The notes below the pieces were generated by a model, which ran no database searches, was not told where the DNA came from, and saw nothing but the letters and a program-made list of their open reading frames with translations. Both the position numbers and the translations under genes were made by a program. This document shows positions 1 to 8,159 of a DNA stretch of 64,000 bases, piece after piece. The stretch lies in contig CALRUR010000002.1 in assembly GCA_943371425.1 (NCBI GenBank), forward strand, positions 124,001-188,000, in the 5' to 3' direction. The stretch comes from CAJBVG01 sp943371425 (lineage in GTDB: Bacteria > Bacteroidota > Bacteroidia > Sphingobacteriales > Sphingobacteriaceae). Within the stretch, counting starts at the first letter, position 1. Every line of letters begins with the position of its first letter.

Positions 1-1068
1 GGTGGTGGTAACACTGCCATGGACTGCTGCCGTACCTCTCGCCGTTTAGGTGGAACAGAAGTAAAAGTAGTAGTGCGCAGTCCCTTTAACGAAATGCGTG
101 CTTCTCCATGGGAAATAGAAGATGCCATGCATGAAGACATTCCAATTATAGATTGCCATGTACCAAAAAGTTTTGTGGTAGAAAATGGTACTCTAAAAGG
201 AATGATGTTTGAAAAAGTTGAAGCTAAGTATAATGCTGATGGTACTAGAGAGCTTGTAAATGCTGGAGTAGAGGATGTGTTTATTGAAGCAGATGAAGTA
301 TTAATTGCCATCGGCCAATCGACCAGTTTTACGTGGATAGAACGCGATTTAGGATTAGAGTTTAATAAGCATAACATGCCAGTGGTTGATGAAGTAACTT
401 TTCAATCAACTTTACCAAAAGTTTTCTTTGGTGGCGATGCCGCCTTCGGACCGAAGAACGTTATTACCGCTGTAGCACAAGGCCACCAAGCAGCTATATC
501 GATCGACTTGTTTTGCCAAGGCGATTCGTTAAGCAACAGACCTTCGCCTTATGTAAATTTGGTGAGCCAGAAAATGGGAATACACGAATGGAGTTACGAT
601 AGTTTCGTAGAAACAGATAACCGCTACATCGTGCCATTGGTTGATAAAGAATTGGCATTAAGCAATCGTAAAGTAGAAGTAGAATTAGGCTTCGACCATC
701 TGCATGGTTTCAAAGAAGCACAACGTTGTTTGAATTGCGATGTGCAAACGGTTTTCAGCGAAAATAAATGTATAGAATGCGATGCTTGTGTGGATATTTG
801 CCCTACGGCATGCATTACTTTTATACCAAATGAAGAAGATGAAAATGTATTAAGAAGTAAATTAAATGTACCGGCAAATAATCACGATCAAGCAATTTTA
901 GTATCGGATATTTTAGCAGGCACAAAACGTGTGATGGTGAAAGATGAAGACGTTTGTTTGCACTGTGGCTTATGCGCAGAACGTTGCCCAACATCGGCTT
1001 GGGATATGCAAAAATTCTTTTATAGTGTTACAAAAGCAGGGAATCAATGTCAGATCGCAGTAAAATAA
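1..1068 (+). CDS. FAD/NAD(P)-binding oxidoreductase with two 4Fe-4S clusters (3' part of gene)
   Basis: The window opens inside this gene: the frame is open from base 1 and its first codons spell GGGNTAMD, the second dinucleotide-binding glycine motif of the GltD-type flavoprotein family (glutamate synthase small subunit and relatives). A later GGDAAFGPKNVITAVAQGH stretch is the matching FAD-binding end of the fold. The C-terminus adds a two-cluster ferredoxin domain: CIECDACVDICP near 769-805 and CLHCGLCAERCP near 955-990, each CxxCxxCxxxCP. It overlaps the next gene by 22 bp and is co-oriented with the oxidoreductase alpha and beta genes, so I infer it passes electrons between the 2-oxoacid oxidoreductase and NAD(P)H or ferredoxin. 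The N-terminus lies outside the window. Confidence 0.85.
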   Translation, partial: GGGNTAMDCCRTSRRLGGTEVKVVVRSPFNEMRASPWEIEDAMHEDIPIIDCHVPKSFVVENGTLKGMMFEKVEAKYNADGTRELVNAGVEDVFIEADEVLIAIGQSTSFTWIERDLGLEFNKHNMPVVDEVTFQSTLPKVFFGGDAAFGPKNVITAVAQGHQAAISIDLFCQGDSLSNRPSPYVNLVSQKMGIHEWSYDSFVETDNRYIVPLVDKELALSNRKVEVELGFDHLHGFKEAQRCLNCDVQTVFSENKCIECDACVDICPTACITFIPNEEDENVLRSKLNVPANNHDQAILVSDILAGTKRVMVKDEDVCLHCGLCAERCPTSAWDMQKFFYSVTKAGNQCQIAVK

Positions 1069-2861
1069 ATGATTTTGTAGTTCGCTTTGCGAACGTTAAT
1101 GGAACAGGTTCCGCTTCGGCCAATTTATTGTTTGCCAAAGCAATTTTTAGAATGGGAATTTTTGTTACTCCAAAAAATATTTTTCCATCCAACATACAAG
1201 GCTTACCAACATGGTATGATGTACGTGTGAGTGAAAAAGGATACCTCGGACGTAGAGAAGGCGTAGATTTAATGGTGTGTGTAAACCCACAAAGTATGCG
1301 CAAAGATGTAGAGAGTGTGAAACCAGGTGGTTACTTTTTATACGATAGTACCAAAGGATTAAATCCGGAATTTATTCGCGATGATGTAAATTACATTGGT
1401 GTACCATTAATGGAAATGTGCATCCGCGAGTTTCAAGATCCTCGCCAACGACAGTTGTTCAAAAACATTATTTATGTTGGAGCACTATCTGCTTTATTAA
1501 ATATTGAAATGCAAGTGTTGGAAGAGTTATTGGCAGAGCAATTTCAAGGGAAAGAAAAATTAATTGCACCCAATATTAAGGCACTAGAATTAGGCATCAA
1601 TTTTATAAAAGAAAATTACGAATACCCATTAAACATTCGTTTAGAGCGTAGAGATTTAGTAGGCGATTCTATCATGTTAGATGGTAACTCTGCATGTGGC
1701 TTAGGTGCTGTATATGCAGGCGCTACAGTAGCAAGTTGGTACCCTATTACTCCATCAACATCAGTAGTAGAAGCGTTTATAGATTATTGTAAAAAATACA
1801 GAGTTGATCCTGTAACGGGTAAAAATTTATATGCCATTGTACAAGCCGAAGATGAATTAGCAGCAGTAGGTATGGCCATAGGTGCAAACTGGAATGGCTC
1901 GCGTGCATTTACTGCTACCAGCGGACCTGGTGTTTCTCTTATGAGTGAGTTTTTAGGTTTAGCCTACTTCGCAGAAATTCCATTGGTATTAATAGACGTG
2001 CAACGCAGTGGCCCATCAACCGGTATGCCTACGCGTACACAACAATCGGATATTATTGCAGCGGCATATGCATCGCATGGCGATACTAAAAATTTATTAG
2101 TATTTCCATCTACACCAACCGAATGTTTTGAAATGACTGCCGAAGCATTTGAGTTGGCAGAATTTTTCCAAACACCTGTTATCATGCTTACCGATTTAGA
2201 TTTAGGGATGAACGACCATGTGTGTGCTCCCTTAAAATGGAACGATGCAAAAGCAATGAACCGTGGGAAAGTTTTAGATGCAAATGACTTAGAAAAAATA
2301 GAAAAGTGGGGGCGTTATTTAGACGTAGATGGTGATGGTGTTCCATACAGAACCTACCCAGGTACACATCCAACAAAAGGTTCGTACTTTACACGTGGTA
2401 CTTCGAGAGATGAGTTTGCAGTATATACTGAAGATAGTGATGCTTATGTACGCAACATGCAACGCCTAGAGTTGAAATGGGAAACCATGAAAGGTAGAGT
2501 TCCAGCTCCGGAATTTTATCAATCTAAAAACGAAAACGAATTCGGATTAATTTTCTTCGGAACTTCTATTTATGCAGCCAAAGAAGCAACAGATTTATTA
2601 GCAGCCGAAGGATTGAAATTTGATACCATGCGTTTGCGTTCTTTCCCTTTTAACCAAGAAGTAGACGATTTTATTAATGCACATAAAAAAGTATTTTTAA
2701 TTGAGCAAAATAGAGATGCACAAATGAAATCATTATTAGTAAACGAATTGCAAATAAATCCGAAAAACATCATTTCAATTTTAAATTACGATGGAATGCC
2801 AATTACAGCAGATCATATTATGGCTACCATTAAATCTAAAATGAGTGTGCAATTAATTTAA
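1047..2861 (+). CDS. korA: 2-oxoacid:acceptor oxidoreductase, fused gamma-alpha subunit
   Basis: 604 residues. Residues 1-190 form the gamma domain (NVNGTGSASANLLFAKAIFRMG at the start), followed by the alpha (pyrimidine-binding) domain with YPITPST near residue 235 and the SGPGVSLMSEFLGLAYF segment. This gamma-alpha fusion is usual for the two-subunit bacterial 2-oxoglutarate/2-oxoacid:ferredoxin oxidoreductases, which oxidatively decarboxylate a 2-oxoacid to an acyl-CoA. The ATG lies inside the upstream flavoprotein gene (22-bp overlap), so translation is probably coupled. The beta subunit follows after 20 bp. The substrate is not proven by sequence: 2-oxoglutarate is the usual annotation in Bacteroidota and would complete the TCA cycle with the gltA and sucC genes in this window. 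Confidence 0.88.
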   Translation: MSDRSKINDFVVRFANVNGTGSASANLLFAKAIFRMGIFVTPKNIFPSNIQGLPTWYDVRVSEKGYLGRREGVDLMVCVNPQSMRKDVESVKPGGYFLYDSTKGLNPEFIRDDVNYIGVPLMEMCIREFQDPRQRQLFKNIIYVGALSALLNIEMQVLEELLAEQFQGKEKLIAPNIKALELGINFIKENYEYPLNIRLERRDLVGDSIMLDGNSACGLGAVYAGATVASWYPITPSTSVVEAFIDYCKKYRVDPVTGKNLYAIVQAEDELAAVGMAIGANWNGSRAFTATSGPGVSLMSEFLGLAYFAEIPLVLIDVQRSGPSTGMPTRTQQSDIIAAAYASHGDTKNLLVFPSTPTECFEMTAEAFELAEFFQTPVIMLTDLDLGMNDHVCAPLKWNDAKAMNRGKVLDANDLEKIEKWGRYLDVDGDGVPYRTYPGTHPTKGSYFTRGTSRDEFAVYTEDSDAYVRNMQRLELKWETMKGRVPAPEFYQSKNENEFGLIFFGTSIYAAKEATDLLAAEGLKFDTMRLRSFPFNQEVDDFINAHKKVFLIEQNRDAQMKSLLVNELQINPKNIISILNYDGMPITADHIMATIKSKMSVQLI

Positions 2862-2881
2862 ATTCTTAAGCAAAAAACAAC

Positions 2882-3934
2882 ATGACCTATATACGTCCAA
2901 AATTTCGTCACCCCGATTTAAAAACCAACGAGCTTGGCTATACTAAAACAGTTTACGAAGGTTCGCTATCTACACTATGTGCAGGCTGTGGGCACGATTC
3001 TATATCGGCTGCCGTGGTGCAATCGTGTTTCGAATTATCTATTGAGCCACATCGTTTAGCAAAACTTTCGGGTATTGGTTGTTCCTCAAAAACTCCGGCT
3101 TATTTTTTAAGTCAGAGCCACGGATTTAACTCTGTACACGGGCGTATGCCATCGGTTGCTACTGGAGCAAACTTGGCTAATAAAGAATTAATTTATTTTG
3201 GAGTTTCGGGCGATGGTGATACCGCATCAATTGGTATGGGTCAGTTTGTGCATGTAATACGTCGTAACCTAAACATGGTGTACATTGTAATGAACAATGG
3301 ATGCTACGGATTAACCAAGGGCCAAGATTCTGCAACTGCAGATGAAGGATCGAAGAGCAAGGCAGGATCGGTAAATATGTTTAACGCCATAGATTTACCA
3401 AGCTTAGCTTTAGAGTTAGGTGCAGGTTTTGTTGCACAAAGTTTTTCGGGAGATAAAGCACAATTAATTCCATTAATTAAAGCTGCTATTAAACATCCGG
3501 GCTTTGCCTTAATCAATGTAATCTCACCTTGTGTAACTTTTAATAATAATCCGGGTTCTACAAAATCTTACGATTATGTAAGAGAACATATAGAGTTAAC
3601 GTCTACGGTTGATTTCGTTCCTTTCCAGGAAGAAATTACCACTTCATATGCAGAAGGAACTGATAAAGACATAACTCTGCACGACGGTTCGCATTTGCAA
3701 TTACATAAATTAGAAAGCGAATGGAATCCAGAAGATAGAATGTCGGCAATTAATGCATTACAAAAAACAAAAATAAACGGCGAAATTCTAACAGGTTTAA
3801 TTTACATCGAACCAGAGTCGAGAGATTTACATCATTTACTTAATACAGTAGATACTCCATTGAATCAGTTAGGAGCGAAGGAGCTTTGTCCGGGTAATGC
3901 TGCATTGCAGGAGTTGAATGCGGAGCTAAGGTAG
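2882..3934 (+). CDS. korB: 2-oxoacid:acceptor oxidoreductase, beta (TPP-binding) subunit
   Basis: 350 residues. CAGCGHDS near residue 35 and IGCSSKTP near 67 are typical of the beta subunit. The TPP/Mg motif is clear: GDGDTASIGMGQFVHVIRR followed by NNGCYGLTKGQ, which matches the GDG-x(24-27)-NN pattern. It follows the alpha subunit by 20 bp in the same operon. No separate four-cysteine ferredoxin domain is present in this subunit, so the iron-sulfur clusters of the complex would come from the GltD-like flavoprotein upstream. The operon ends at a perfect 28-bp inverted repeat just after the stop. Confidence 0.88.
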   Translation: MTYIRPKFRHPDLKTNELGYTKTVYEGSLSTLCAGCGHDSISAAVVQSCFELSIEPHRLAKLSGIGCSSKTPAYFLSQSHGFNSVHGRMPSVATGANLANKELIYFGVSGDGDTASIGMGQFVHVIRRNLNMVYIVMNNGCYGLTKGQDSATADEGSKSKAGSVNMFNAIDLPSLALELGAGFVAQSFSGDKAQLIPLIKAAIKHPGFALINVISPCVTFNNNPGSTKSYDYVREHIELTSTVDFVPFQEEITTSYAEGTDKDITLHDGSHLQLHKLESEWNPEDRMSAINALQKTKINGEILTGLIYIEPESRDLHHLLNTVDTPLNQLGAKELCPGNAALQELNAELR

Positions 3935-3939
3935 ATTTA

Positions 3940-4017
3940 TTTCACGCAAAGATGCAAAGGAGCAAAGAAGCGAAGATTAAACTTAGCCACTTTGCTCCTT
4001 TGCATCTTTGCGTGAAA
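3940..4017. terminator. 28-bp perfect inverted repeat, operon terminator
   Basis: Arms 3940-3967 and 3990-4017 are exact reverse complements with a 22-base loop. The left arm is itself a short-period array (GCAAAGA, TGCAAAGG, AGCAAAG). It begins 5 bases after the korB stop. There is no strong T-tract, so it could stop transcription, protect the 3' end, or both. Confidence 0.65.
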
Positions 4018-4080
4018 CCTAAAGAATGATGAAAAATTAATAACTTAGTAACCAAACAACAATTTATTCAACATTCAAAT

Positions 4081-5043
4081 ATGAAGCCTTTCCTAACCAA
4101 GTTAATTATTAATGCTGTTTTAGGAGAAAGCAAAACCAAGAAGGAATACTCCAACTTCGTGCTGGTGAAGGGTTTCAGAGCCCTTAAGATTTTGTTTCTG
4201 CGTTATGTAAAGGATGTTATTTTAGTTGTAACCGGAATATTTTCTGCTGCATTTGGGTTCAAAGGCTTTTTATTAACCAATAATTTTATTGATGGTGGCG
4301 CTACAGGAATTTCCTTGCTTACTTCGGCTTTAACAGGAATACCACTCTACCTATTAGTAATACTGGTAAATTTACCTTTCATTTTTTTAGGCTATAAAGT
4401 ATTGGGCAAAGGCTTTGCTATTAAAACAGCCATGGCCATTACGGGTTTAGCTTTAGTACTAGCATTTGTACATTTTCCGAATGTAACCAACGATAATTTA
4501 TTAGTAGCAGTATTCGGTGGTTTCTTTTTGGGCGTAGGTATAGGCCTATCGGTTAGAGGTGGTGCAGTTATAGATGGTACCGAGGTACTTGCCATTTTTC
4601 TGAGCAGGAAATTAGGCATAACCATTGGCGATGTAATTGTTTGCATCAATATTATTATTTTTTCGGTGGCCGCTTATTTCTTGTCAATTGAAATTGCATT
4701 GTACTCCATGATAACTTATTTAGTAGCTTCGCGCTCTCTCGATTTTATAATTGAGGGTATTGATGAATACATTGGGGTAACCATAATCTCTAATCATACC
4801 GAAGAAATTCGAACCATGATTATTAAGGAAATGGGACGAGGAGTTACTATTTACAACGGAAAACGTGGCTATAGCAATGATGGTACTCCCGGCGATATAG
4901 AAATTGTATACACTGTAATAACACGATTAGAATTGAACAGATTAAATACTGAAATACTTAAAATAGATACCAACGCCTTTGTAGTAATGACCAATGTAAA
5001 AGATACCAAGGGCGGGATGATAAAGAAAAGACCAATGCACTGA
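4081..5043 (+). CDS. YitT family membrane protein with C-terminal DUF2179 domain
   Basis: 320 residues. After a basic, cytosolic-looking N-terminus (residues 1-40) there are about five or six hydrophobic segments to residue 225, including LVVTGIFSAAFGF and the glycine-rich FGGFFLGVGIGLSVRGGAVIDGTE that is characteristic of YitT proteins. The C-terminal 85 residues (YIGVTIISNHTEEIRTMI through ITRLELNRL) match the soluble DUF2179 domain. The family is an inner-membrane protein of unknown transport function. It stands alone between two inverted-repeat islands and so is probably its own transcription unit. The stop codon is the first codon of the following repeat array. Confidence 0.85.
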   Translation: MKPFLTKLIINAVLGESKTKKEYSNFVLVKGFRALKILFLRYVKDVILVVTGIFSAAFGFKGFLLTNNFIDGGATGISLLTSALTGIPLYLLVILVNLPFIFLGYKVLGKGFAIKTAMAITGLALVLAFVHFPNVTNDNLLVAVFGGFFLGVGIGLSVRGGAVIDGTEVLAIFLSRKLGITIGDVIVCINIIIFSVAAYFLSIEIALYSMITYLVASRSLDFIIEGIDEYIGVTIISNHTEEIRTMIIKEMGRGVTIYNGKRGYSNDGTPGDIEIVYTVITRLELNRLNTEILKIDTNAFVVMTNVKDTKGGMIKKRPMH

Positions 5044-5206
5044 TGAATTATGAATTATGAATGTTGAATTATGAATTGTTTTCTAATTTCAGAATGCTTG
5101 CTTTATAATTCATCTTCCTAACACATTTCTTTAATTCATATTAATAAAAGCATTTACATAACTAATTAGCGAAATTCATAATTCATAATTTAACATTCAT
5201 AATTTA
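5041..5206. repeat. GAATTAT-type heptamer arrays forming a long inverted repeat
   Basis: A left array (5041-5077, ATGAATT words at period 7) and a right array (5173-5206, AATTCAT words). Segment 5053-5077 pairs with 5180-5204 at 24 of 25 positions, enclosing about 100 AT-rich bases without a gene. The right array ends 6 bases before the rluF ATG. Confidence 0.8.
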
Positions 5207-5211
5207 GCAAA

Positions 5212-6111
5212 ATGCGCTTAAACAAATTCATTGCCGAATCCGGCCTGTGCTCTCGAAGAGAAGCCGATAGATACATAGAACGTGGACACGTATTCTTAAA
5301 TGGTAAACGTGCGCAAGTAGGCGACCAGGTAGGGCCGGGAGATAAGGTGCGTGTAAATGGAAATGAATTGGAACCTTTGCAAGAAGAAGATGTAATTTTT
5401 ATTGCACTTAATAAACCGCCTGGAATTACTTCCACCACCGAGCAAAGTGTACGCGATAACATTGTGCAATTTGTAAACCATAGTACCAGGATTTTTCCGA
5501 TTGGGAGGTTAGATAAAGATTCGCAAGGATTAATTTTCCTCACGAATAATGGCGACATGGTGAACAAAATTTTACGAGCAGGAAATAAGCACGAAAAAGA
5601 ATACATCGTAACAGTGAACAAGCCCTTAACTACCGAAGCCATAGAAGGCATGGCAGCAGGTGTGCCTATGTTGGGGGTAATGACCAAGAAATGCAAGGTA
5701 GTACAAGAATCAGCTAACACATTTAGAATAGTGTTGATACAAGGATTGAACCGCCAAATACGCAGAATGTGCGAGTACTATGAGTACGAAGTAGTGAAGT
5801 TGGAGCGTGTACGCATTATGAACATTAGCCTGAAAGGATTGCCTTTAGGCGATTGGCGCGATTTGGAACCAGAAGAAATGGCTATTATTTATAAAATGAT
5901 AAAAGGCTCTTCTTCTACCAAAAGTGAAAACCCAGAGAAACGCGACAAGAAAAAATCTAAACCAAACTCCGAAAATAAAATAGTAGAAACACTCTCACGC
6001 AATAACCCTGATAACCGCAACCGCCGCCCAGCAGGGAACAAACGTGCAAGCGGTAAAGGAGTAACTGTAAACGCAGCTAATGCGAAGAAAGCACCGAAAC
6101 GAAAATACTAG
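5212..6111 (+). CDS. rluF: 23S rRNA pseudouridine synthase, RluF-type
   Basis: 299 residues. An N-terminal S4 RNA-binding domain (MRLNKFIAESGLCSRREAD, residues 1-60) is followed by the RsuA-family catalytic domain. The catalytic aspartate is D101 in GRLDKDSQGL, and GLNRQIRRMCEYY with YEVVKLERVRIMNI is the signature of the RluF/RluB branch. It isomerises uridine to pseudouridine in 23S rRNA. From about residue 235 to the end there is a lysine-, asparagine- and arginine-rich disordered tail not present in the E. coli enzyme, probably an extra RNA-binding extension. Monocistronic: bounded by repeat islands on both sides. Confidence 0.9.
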   Translation: MRLNKFIAESGLCSRREADRYIERGHVFLNGKRAQVGDQVGPGDKVRVNGNELEPLQEEDVIFIALNKPPGITSTTEQSVRDNIVQFVNHSTRIFPIGRLDKDSQGLIFLTNNGDMVNKILRAGNKHEKEYIVTVNKPLTTEAIEGMAAGVPMLGVMTKKCKVVQESANTFRIVLIQGLNRQIRRMCEYYEYEVVKLERVRIMNISLKGLPLGDWRDLEPEEMAIIYKMIKGSSSTKSENPEKRDKKKSKPNSENKIVETLSRNNPDNRNRRPAGNKRASGKGVTVNAANAKKAPKRKY

Positions 6112-6114
6112 TGT

Positions 6115-6251
6115 TGAATTATGAATTATGAATTATGAATGAGGTGATTAGTCACTCATTACATTAAATATAAACTAATTAGTAAATAAACTTTTCTGAT
6201 TATACCAAAATAACTAATATCCGAAATTCATAATTCATAATTCATAATTCA
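6115..6251. terminator. 26-bp inverted repeat made of heptamer arrays between convergent genes
   Basis: 6115-6140 (GAATTAT at period 7) is an exact reverse complement of 6226-6251. The island fills the gap between rluF (+) and the DUF2279 gene (-). A T-run follows at 6255-6259. It is suited to serve as a terminator for both directions, with 85 AT-rich bases in the loop. Confidence 0.7.
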
Positions 6252-6260
6252 TAATTTTTA

Positions 6261-7157
6261 TTAAAAATACACCCCATGAAACCTTACCCCATCCACTCTG
6301 TTTAACTCCAACGTAGGCGCAGGTATTTTAATTCTATTCAAAGCGTCTAACAAAGTACGAACTCCAGAGTACCTGCTTTTAATTTTCGTTAAATCAACAT
6401 CAACCGAAAATAAAAATTGCCTGTAACGTTCGAACTCTGGTATTGGGTTGCCATTGTAGGTAGTAGCATTTTCGAACTCCCCAATCATTCCGTTGGCACT
6501 GTAGCCAACAGCAAAGTTCAACCAATTCGGAACTTTTTGGGTAAACAATACTTTTTGTGCAGGGAAACTCAACCAATAGGTATGTGCATTGTAATCTAAA
6601 AAGAAACTTTGTGCTGCAGTTTCGCCTAACCTGTCGGGGTGATATTTTCTATAGGGCGATGGAGAAAAAGAGAATTTAGGTTTAATAATTTGCTCGTTCC
6701 AAAACACCTCTTGCAAAGTAAATACTGCCGAACCTGTAAAATTCGCAATCATATCATTCGTAGAAAACCCATAGCCATCATACATCGCATCAAACACTTC
6801 AATAGGAGTTTGTAAAATTAATCCCATAGGTGCTCCAATTAGTAAAGCGGTTTTTTTAGAAACACCCGCCCAGCGTAAAGATTGGTAAGCGATTAAACTT
6901 TCTTGATAGGCACCAAAACCATGTCCGAGTTTATCGATCTGTAAATATCCTTTTGCATCGGTAGTGTAAAAATGAAAGCCTAGCTTTTCTCTACCATCAT
7001 ACCAAACATAATTTAACCAAGCCATGCCTCCAAATAAAACAGTTGCTTGAGCGCCGAGCGCAGTATAGAGTCGGGGTTTATTAAGCTTGGTGCTGTCTTG
7101 TGCATGTAACTTATTGCCAAAGCAAAGTAACAGGAGTATGACAATTATTTTCTTCAT
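6261..7157 (-). CDS. DUF2279 family periplasmic protein
   Basis: 298 residues with a Sec signal peptide (MKKIIVILLLLCFGNKLHAQ, cleavage after HAQ). The body has QIDKLGHGFGAYQES near residue 90 and FDAMYDGYGFSTNDMIANFTGSA near 130, the conserved core of DUF2279 (YfiM-like). The function is unknown; family members are small envelope proteins. Its start faces the aspartyl protease gene with only about 30 bp between them, so the two divergent promoters must overlap each other's 5' ends. Confidence 0.75.
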   Translation of the reverse strand: MKKIIVILLLLCFGNKLHAQDSTKLNKPRLYTALGAQATVLFGGMAWLNYVWYDGREKLGFHFYTTDAKGYLQIDKLGHGFGAYQESLIAYQSLRWAGVSKKTALLIGAPMGLILQTPIEVFDAMYDGYGFSTNDMIANFTGSAVFTLQEVFWNEQIIKPKFSFSPSPYRKYHPDRLGETAAQSFFLDYNAHTYWLSFPAQKVLFTQKVPNWLNFAVGYSANGMIGEFENATTYNGNPIPEFERYRQFLFSVDVDLTKIKSRYSGVRTLLDALNRIKIPAPTLELNRVDGVRFHGVYF

Positions 7158-7176
7158 AATAAATTACAAAATACAT

Positions 7177-7184
7177 TAAATTTG
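7177..7184 (+). promoter_or_regulatory. -7 promoter box TAAATTTG
   Basis: Exact match to the Bacteroidota -7 consensus TAnnTTTG. A start site about 6 bases downstream would fall on the TTG codon at 7191 of the next gene, implying a leaderless or nearly leaderless message. No clear -33 TTTG was found, since that position falls at the 5' end of the divergent gene. Confidence 0.45.
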
Positions 7185-7190
7185 CAATAC

Positions 7191-8159
7191 TTGAAAAACC
7201 ATTTTCTATATTCTATTTTCTTTTTTTTATTACTAGGGATGAGAGCAAATGCTCAAGATCCAAGTATATTGGCAGCTGCATCTCCCGGTTGGAGCTTGTT
7301 AGCCTCTGCACCTAAGGGTAATTTTGATACTCTAAAAATCCCCTTAAAACGTGCCGATAATTTGTTATTAATAGAAGCCGAAGTGGACGGCGTACGTGGT
7401 AATTTTATTTATGATACCGGTGCTCCTGGGTTAGTGCTAAACACTGCATATTACCGACAAGAAGCCATTAAAAAAAACAGAAGCAGTGTGGGTGTTGCAG
7501 GCTCAAGTGCAGAAGTGTACGAAACACAAGTTAAACAATTAAGAATAAAAGAGCTGTATTTCGAAAACATTTTAGTAGAACTTACAGAGCTCAGTCATAT
7601 AGAAAATAATAAAGGGGTAAAAATTTTAGGCTTATTAGGCAATGCCTTATTCGAAGAGTTTATTGTTAAAATTGATCTGCGTAAAAGTGTAATGTATGTT
7701 GTAAAACCGACTAAAATAACCACAAAAGAAATTCCAACAGGAAATACCATCAGCTTAAATTTAAGTTACAGTAATAATACCATTTTTATACCCATGAAAA
7801 TTGATGGCAAAAGTTTGAATGTTTGTTTTGATACAGGCGCAGAGCTTATGGTGCTCGATAATTATTTGCCAAAATCTGTAATGAAAAATGTGCAACTAAC
7901 AAAACGATTAAACTTAAGAGGCACTGGCGGACAAAAAGTTGAAGTATGGTCGGGTAAGCTGAGTAAGCTTCAATTACAAAAATACAGTTTCCCAGAAACA
8001 CCCATTATTATATCTAGTTTGCAGCAATTATCGGAGGCTTATGGGCAACCCTTAGATGCAATTATTGGCTATAATTTACTGGAAAAAGGCATAGTAGAGA
8101 TTAATGTTAGAAAAAAACAATTCAGGTTGTATCTTTATGAGGAGAATAACAATGAGTAA
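7191..8159 (+). CDS. secreted retropepsin-like aspartyl protease with two DTG motifs
   Basis: About 322 residues. There is no ATG before the signal peptide. TTG at 7191 gives MKNHFLYSIFFFLLLGMRANAQ, a normal signal sequence; TTG at 7182 is also in frame but lies inside a perfect -7 promoter box, so 7191 is preferred. Two aspartyl-protease half-domains are visible: NFIYDTGAPGLVL early and VCFDTGAELMVLD in the second half, each followed by a hydrophobic beta-rich stretch and a late GLLGNAL or IIGYNLL motif. Bacterial proteins of this type carry both active-site aspartates on one chain. The target is unknown. The 3' end overlaps the next gene by 8 bp, suggesting co-expression. Confidence 0.8.
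   Translation: MKNHFLYSIFFFLLLGMRANAQDPSILAAASPGWSLLASAPKGNFDTLKIPLKRADNLLLIEAEVDGVRGNFIYDTGAPGLVLNTAYYRQEAIKKNRSSVGVAGSSAEVYETQVKQLRIKELYFENILVELTELSHIENNKGVKILGLLGNALFEEFIVKIDLRKSVMYVVKPTKITTKEIPTGNTISLNLSYSNNTIFIPMKIDGKSLNVCFDTGAELMVLDNYLPKSVMKNVQLTKRLNLRGTGGQKVEVWSGKLSKLQLQKYSFPETPIIISSLQQLSEAYGQPLDAIIGYNLLEKGIVEINVRKKQFRLYLYEENNNE

Noticed and set aside
3940..4017. attC or integron recombination site
   Set aside because: The stem is fully paired without the bulges and R boxes of attC sites, and there is no integrase or cassette structure.
5190..5720. 176-residue minus-strand open frame opposite rluF
   Set aside because: It lies fully opposite the well supported RluF gene, resembles no family, and is a shadow of its codons.
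8104..8151. upstream start at 8104 for the four-domain protein
   Set aside because: It would place 16 extra residues before the signal peptide and lie within the preceding gene; ATG 8152 gives a clean signal sequence.
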